A stretch of 8,689 bases of DNA from Bacillota bacterium. Lineage in GTDB: Bacteria > Bacillota > UBA4882 > UBA8346. Location of the stretch: positions 1-8,689 of the forward strand of contig DNPQ01000166.1 of the NCBI GenBank assembly GCA_003501335.1, in the 5' to 3' direction. The position numbers and the translations under genes were made by a program. Shown piece by piece: positions 5,835 to 8,689 of the stretch (its first letter is position 1; every line of letters begins with the position of its first letter). The notes beneath the pieces are model-generated. The model was not told the origin of the DNA. It worked only from the letters and a program-made list of their open reading frames with translations, and did not search any database.

Positions 5835-5852
5835 TATTATACATGTATAATA
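5835..5852. promoter_or_regulatory. 18-bp perfect palindrome, candidate PadR operator
   Basis: TATTATACATGTATAATA is a perfect 18-bp palindrome whose right edge lies 16 bp upstream of the padR -35 box. PadR regulators bind dyad-symmetric sites and often control their own promoters, so autoregulation is likely but inferred. TATAAT at 5846-5851 inside the palindrome has no -35 partner on the + strand. Confidence 0.5.
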
Positions 5853-5868
5853 ATATCTCGGTTAATAT

Positions 5869-5897
5869 TTGACAAATAAAATAATAATAAGTAAAAT
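5869..5897 (+). promoter_or_regulatory. Promoter of the padR-family gene
   Basis: A perfect TTGACA (5869-5874) and TAAAAT (5892-5897, 5 of 6) are separated by 17 bp. Transcription should start near 5904, leaving about 25 nt before the ATG at 5929. The TTG at 5869 is in frame with the gene but is the -35 box, not a start codon. Confidence 0.8.
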
Positions 5898-5928
5898 AAT
5901 AACCGGATTAATATTGCAGGAGAAAGTA

Positions 5929-6474
5929 ATGAATAATTCTGAATTGTTTTTATTAGGTTTGATTAATCAGAACCCAAGATACGGGTATGAAATTGCCCAA
6001 TTTTTGGAGGAAAGCAATGCCACTCTCTGGATTAACATTAGTATGCCCTATGTTTACAGACTGCTAAAAAATTTTGAAAGTCAGGACTGGGTCGTGGCAA
6101 AACAGGTGGAATCCCATAATCGTCCCAATAAAAATGTCTATGAAATTACTTCAAAGGGAAGAACCGCACTTTTAGCAGCCATTACTGAAAATGATTTTTC
6201 GACAGATCGGATTTATTTTGGAATGGATTTAGCGTTGGCTGCCCATACCCTAATTGCGCAAAAGATTGACTTAATTGGTCTGTTCACTGCAAAAATCAAA
6301 AAAATCGAGGAAGAATTAGGGCAATTTGATTTAGAAAAAATTCAAATTGCCGAAAAGACGGACGAAGCTTTGGCAGCTATTCTTATTGTTGAGCATCGGA
6401 TTGGTTTTTTACAGTCAGAATTAGCATGGCTAAAGAAAGTTAAAAAGGCTTTGGGGGAGCGACATCAAATTTAA
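5929..6474 (+). CDS. PadR-family transcriptional regulator
   Basis: The 181-residue product starts with the PadR winged helix-turn-helix domain: ELFLLGLINQNPRYGYEIAQFLEE leads into the recognition helix region ISMPYVYRLLKNFESQDWV and the wing ending YEITSKGRTAL (to about residue 85). The C-terminal half is charged and helical with heptad-like spacing (roughly 110-175), fitting the dimerisation coiled coil of the longer PadR subfamily. AGGAG at 5918-5922 is 6 nt from ATG 5929. The frame stays open upstream to the TTG in the promoter, so the longer version should not be used. PadR proteins usually repress transporter or stress genes. No transporter is adjacent; the nearest possible targets are itself and the receiver/GGDEF-like gene downstream. 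Ligand unknown. Confidence 0.88.
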   Translation: MNNSELFLLGLINQNPRYGYEIAQFLEESNATLWINISMPYVYRLLKNFESQDWVVAKQVESHNRPNKNVYEITSKGRTALLAAITENDFSTDRIYFGMDLALAAHTLIAQKIDLIGLFTAKIKKIEEELGQFDLEKIQIAEKTDEALAAILIVEHRIGFLQSELAWLKKVKKALGERHQI

Positions 6475-6601
6475 AGCACGAAGTCGTAGTCCGGGTAATT
6501 CATCAAAATTATGTGGCAGGAAAAGAATTGGAATTGTCGAATTATCACTAAAGCTTATTTTTAATATGTTTTTGTGCAGTAAATTAATGGAGGTTATCAT
6601 C

Positions 6602-7534
6602 ATGGACGGCGAACGGGTTTTAATCGTTGAACCAGATTCCAGACTCGTTGAATTAGCTGTAATTAAGTTGTCCAATTCAGGATGGCTTGTGGCAGTTGCC
6701 AATGATGGGGAAGAAGCATACGAAAAGGCATCCAGTAATCCTCCGGATGTCTTGGTTATTAACCCTAACTTGGAGAAAAAAGATGGTTACGAGTTGTGTT
6801 CTGATTTTAAGAAAAATGAGCATCTAAAAAATATTCCGGTAATCTTTTTAGTCGATCAAAGCTTCAATGAAGAACGTTTTAGTTCACTGAAACTCGGCAT
6901 GTGTGAAATCTTGACCAAACCGTTTAGCCCAAAAAATTTGCTCAATAAAGTGAATTCACTTTCTTTGAAGTCTCGATTGGTCAAAAAAATGAATCCTTTA
7001 ACGGAACTCCCTGGAAAACAATATCTGGAAGAGGAGCTCAATCAACTTATTCAAGCTGGCTCTCCTTTTGATTTGGTATTTACAGATTTAAAGGGTTTTA
7101 CATCCTATAATAAGGCATACGGCTTTGATGAAGGAAATAAAGTTATTCAATATATCGTAACTTTACTGCAAGAGGAAATTTCAAAATCGGAAGCGCTGGA
7201 CGGGAAAGTTTATCATTTTGGCGGTGATGATTTTTGTATTTTACTTAAACCCGGTTATGCCAGTGATTTAAGTAAAAGAATTATTGAAAGGTTTGACTCG
7301 GAGATTGCCCGGTTTTATCAAGAAAGCGATCGCGCCAGGGGCGGTTTAATTATGACGAATCGTCGAGGCTTGGTTGAACAATGGCCAATTATGACTTTGG
7401 CGATAGTATTAATCAGTAATAGTAACCGGAAAATCAATAATTGGCTGGAAGCTGAGATGATTGCATCGGAGATGCTGAAATATACCAAATCGATGCCGGG
7501 AAGTCATTTTACCAAAGATCGACGGAGTTCATAA
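6602..7534 (+). CDS. Pseudo-receiver plus GGDEF-like (GGDDF) regulatory protein
   Basis: The 310-residue cytosolic protein joins an N-terminal receiver-like domain (about 4-120) to a GGDEF-like domain (about 131-300, opening with NPLTELPG). The receiver keeps acidic residues E10 and D12 and the KPF lysine K106. However, the phospho-acceptor Asp is Asn54 (VLVINPN) and the switch Thr/Ser is Val84, so Asp phosphorylation is unlikely. The output domain has TDLKGF (161-166) for the metal-binding strand and GGDDF (207-211) for the active-site loop; no RxxD inhibitory site precedes it. Its end (KSMPGSHFTKDRR) resembles a family of receiver-GGDEF proteins also carrying GGDDF. Cyclic-di-GMP synthesis is doubtful; nucleotide or partner binding is more plausible. 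The start is set by GGAGG (6589-6593), 8 nt before ATG 6602; an in-frame ATG at 6566 lacks a good site. It may be read through from padR (127-nt gap). Confidence 0.85.
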   Translation: MDGERVLIVEPDSRLVELAVIKLSNSGWLVAVANDGEEAYEKASSNPPDVLVINPNLEKKDGYELCSDFKKNEHLKNIPVIFLVDQSFNEERFSSLKLGMCEILTKPFSPKNLLNKVNSLSLKSRLVKKMNPLTELPGKQYLEEELNQLIQAGSPFDLVFTDLKGFTSYNKAYGFDEGNKVIQYIVTLLQEEISKSEALDGKVYHFGGDDFCILLKPGYASDLSKRIIERFDSEIARFYQESDRARGGLIMTNRRGLVEQWPIMTLAIVLISNSNRKINNWLEAEMIASEMLKYTKSMPGSHFTKDRRSS

Positions 7535-7574
7535 GTTTTGAAACGAAGGACAAAATACTGTTGGATGTGAATGA

Positions 7575-8444
7575 ATGCCTGGAAAGACTACTTCAATTAC
7601 TTTTATAAAAGAACAATTATCGGCCCGGAACTTTGCACCCCGGAAAAGTCTGGGACAAAATTTTTTGACGGACGAAAATATCTTATTGAAAATTGTGGCA
7701 GCCGGGGATTTGGGAAAAGATGATGTGGTGCTGGAGATAGGTCCGGGGCTCGGAGCTTTAACTGAGAAATTATTGGAGTTATCCAAATGGGTGGTGGCGA
7801 TTGAATATGATCGTGGATTGTTTACCATTCTTCACGAAAGATTCGATAACTTTTCGAATTTGGTATTATTAAATCAAGATGTCTTGGCGACGGATTTGGC
7901 GGGTGTCTTGAAAGATTATGCCGGTGGAGATTTTCATTTTAAAGTGTTGGCTAATTTGCCATATTACATAACAACTCCAATAATTTTTCAATTAATTGAA
8001 TCAGGTTTACCATGGAAGGGAATGGTTTTTCTAGTACAGAAAGAAGTTGCCAATCGGCTTCTCGCCGGCCCGGGAACGAAGGAATACGGCGCATTGACGG
8101 TTATGCTAAATTTTTATGGAAAAACCACCAAGATTGGGAATGTCCCTAAAACAGTATTTTACCCCATTCCCCAGGTGGATTCAACAATTATCCGAATTGA
8201 TCCCTATGAGCGACAGGATTTCGTCATTTATCCCTATTTACATCGAGTCGTACAAGCGGCATTTGGTCAGAGACGAAAAACTATTTTGAATGCGCTAATG
8301 TCATTAGGAAAATCATTTGGAGATAAAGAGTCAATCGCTGAGTTACTGCGAAAGTTTCAAATTAATCCGCTGCAGCGGGGCGAAACTTTATCAATAAAGG
8401 AGTTCCTTAGTATAGCTGAAGAACTACAAATAAGAAGTTCTTAA
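7575..8444 (+). CDS. rsmA: 16S rRNA (adenine1518-N6/adenine1519-N6)-dimethyltransferase RsmA
   Basis: The 289-residue protein is RsmA/KsgA, which uses S-adenosylmethionine to dimethylate two adjacent adenines in the 3' terminal hairpin of 16S rRNA late in 30S assembly. Motifs are ARNFAPRKSLGQNFL (17-31), the SAM loop VLEIGPGLGALT (52-63), AIEYDRGL (75-82), QDVL (101-104), and the catalytic NLPYYITTP (127-135). A C-terminal helical domain includes AAFGQRRKTILNAL. Length is normal. The ATG directly follows an in-frame TGA (7572-7574), so no longer form exists in this frame. The ribosome binding site is weak: AAGGA at 7546-7550 is 24 nt away and GGATGTGA at 7563-7570 is a poor match, so expression may be modest or coupled to the gene ending 40 nt upstream. 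Confidence 0.97.
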   Translation: MPGKTTSITFIKEQLSARNFAPRKSLGQNFLTDENILLKIVAAGDLGKDDVVLEIGPGLGALTEKLLELSKWVVAIEYDRGLFTILHERFDNFSNLVLLNQDVLATDLAGVLKDYAGGDFHFKVLANLPYYITTPIIFQLIESGLPWKGMVFLVQKEVANRLLAGPGTKEYGALTVMLNFYGKTTKIGNVPKTVFYPIPQVDSTIIRIDPYERQDFVIYPYLHRVVQAAFGQRRKTILNALMSLGKSFGDKESIAELLRKFQINPLQRGETLSIKEFLSIAEELQIRSS

Positions 8445-8455
8445 AAGGTGTATCC

Positions 8456-8689
8456 ATGATGTTTAATAGCCCGACCAAAGGGCGAATGACCTTTGGTCAA
8501 GTGTTTAAGGATATAGTGGGGTATATCCAAAACGATTCTAAGACAAAATATAAATTAATTGTGGGCACAGATTCCCAGCTACGGGAGGATGTATGCTACG
8601 TAACTGCCATTCTTATTTTACGCGAAGGTAAAGGTGGCCGTTTTTATTATTCAAAAGAGCGGGAGAAAACGAAGTTGGGCTTGAAGCAA
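8456..8689 (+). CDS. YkuK-family (DUF458) RNase H-like protein, 5' part
   Basis: The reading frame is open from ATG 8456 through the window edge (78 codons; the end lies outside). The N-terminus FNSPTKGRMTFGQVFKDI and the strand YKLIVGTDSQ match the start of the YkuK/DUF458 family, predicted to have an RNase H-like fold; the Asp of GTDSQ is where such a fold carries an active-site acid. Function is not established. AAAGGTG at 8444-8450 is 5 nt from ATG 8456 and 8 nt from the next ATG at 8459, so 8459 may be the true start. It follows rsmA by 11 nt and is probably co-transcribed with it. Confidence 0.88.
   Translation, partial: MMFNSPTKGRMTFGQVFKDIVGYIQNDSKTKYKLIVGTDSQLREDVCYVTAILILREGKGGRFYYSKEREKTKLGLKQ

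Noticed and set aside
6430..6702. Minus-strand open frame across the padR end and pseudo-receiver start
   Set aside because: It is antisense to two well-supported genes and has no recognisable domain or ribosome binding site.
7571..7723. Out-of-frame 50-codon ORF starting 4 nt before rsmA
   Set aside because: It overlaps conserved rsmA sequence and has no family resemblance; likely a frame-shadow.
7529..7828. Minus-strand open frame opposite the rsmA start
   Set aside because: It lies antisense to the conserved SAM-binding region of rsmA and shows no family resemblance.
4032..8240. TACAT (UACAU) sequences as regulatory MazF cleavage sites
   Set aside because: Only a handful were spotted by eye, about what is expected by chance in AT-rich DNA, and none was seen in the antitoxin or toxin genes.

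Overview
The window is an AT-rich stretch of bacterial chromosome with every supported gene on the + strand. It most resembles a low-G+C Gram-positive (Bacillota/Firmicutes, probably a clostridia-like lineage). Reasons: strong GGAGG-type ribosome binding sites, sharp sigma-A type promoters (TTGACA/TATAAT), an apparent L13 leader ahead of rplM-rpsI, a toxin-antitoxin pair of the Bacillus EndoA/EndoAI type, a tsaE-tsaB-rimI cluster and a YkuK-family gene. This is inferred from protein character and gene order; no genus can be named.

Layout. 1-131 holds what may be the tail of an unrecognised gene. 132-322 shows no gene. 323-1386 is a complete transcription unit: an extended -10 promoter, a structured leader, rplM (L13), rpsI (S9) and a terminator. 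1510-2154 is a thiamine pyrophosphokinase (thiN). 2221-3023 is a self-contained toxin-antitoxin cassette with its own promoter, a ribbon-helix-helix antitoxin, a MazF/EndoA toxin and a long AT-rich terminator hairpin. 3166-4747 is the overlapping cluster tsaE-tsaB-rimI (tRNA t6A synthesis and S18 acetylation); the tsaD that often follows is absent. 4886-5539 is phoU without pst genes, followed by a strong terminator. 5683-5928 is a regulatory region with an 18-bp perfect palindrome and a strong promoter for a PadR-family regulator (5929-6474). 6602-7534 encodes a degenerate receiver plus GGDEF-like protein. 7575-8444 is rsmA (16S rRNA dimethyladenosine transferase). The window ends inside a YkuK (DUF458) gene.

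Most of the content is conserved translation machinery: two ribosomal proteins, tRNA modification, ribosomal protein acetylation and rRNA methylation. The accessory or regulatory parts are the toxin-antitoxin cassette, the PadR regulator with its palindrome, and the receiver/GGDEF-like protein, which lacks the phospho-acceptor aspartate and carries GGDDF instead of GGDEF. I see no mobile element, CRISPR array, tRNA or rRNA gene. I found no convincing wholly new system. The observations most worth checking are the mutually exclusive folds of the rplM leader, the motif shared by the toxin-antitoxin promoter and terminator, and the PadR/pseudo-receiver neighbourhood.
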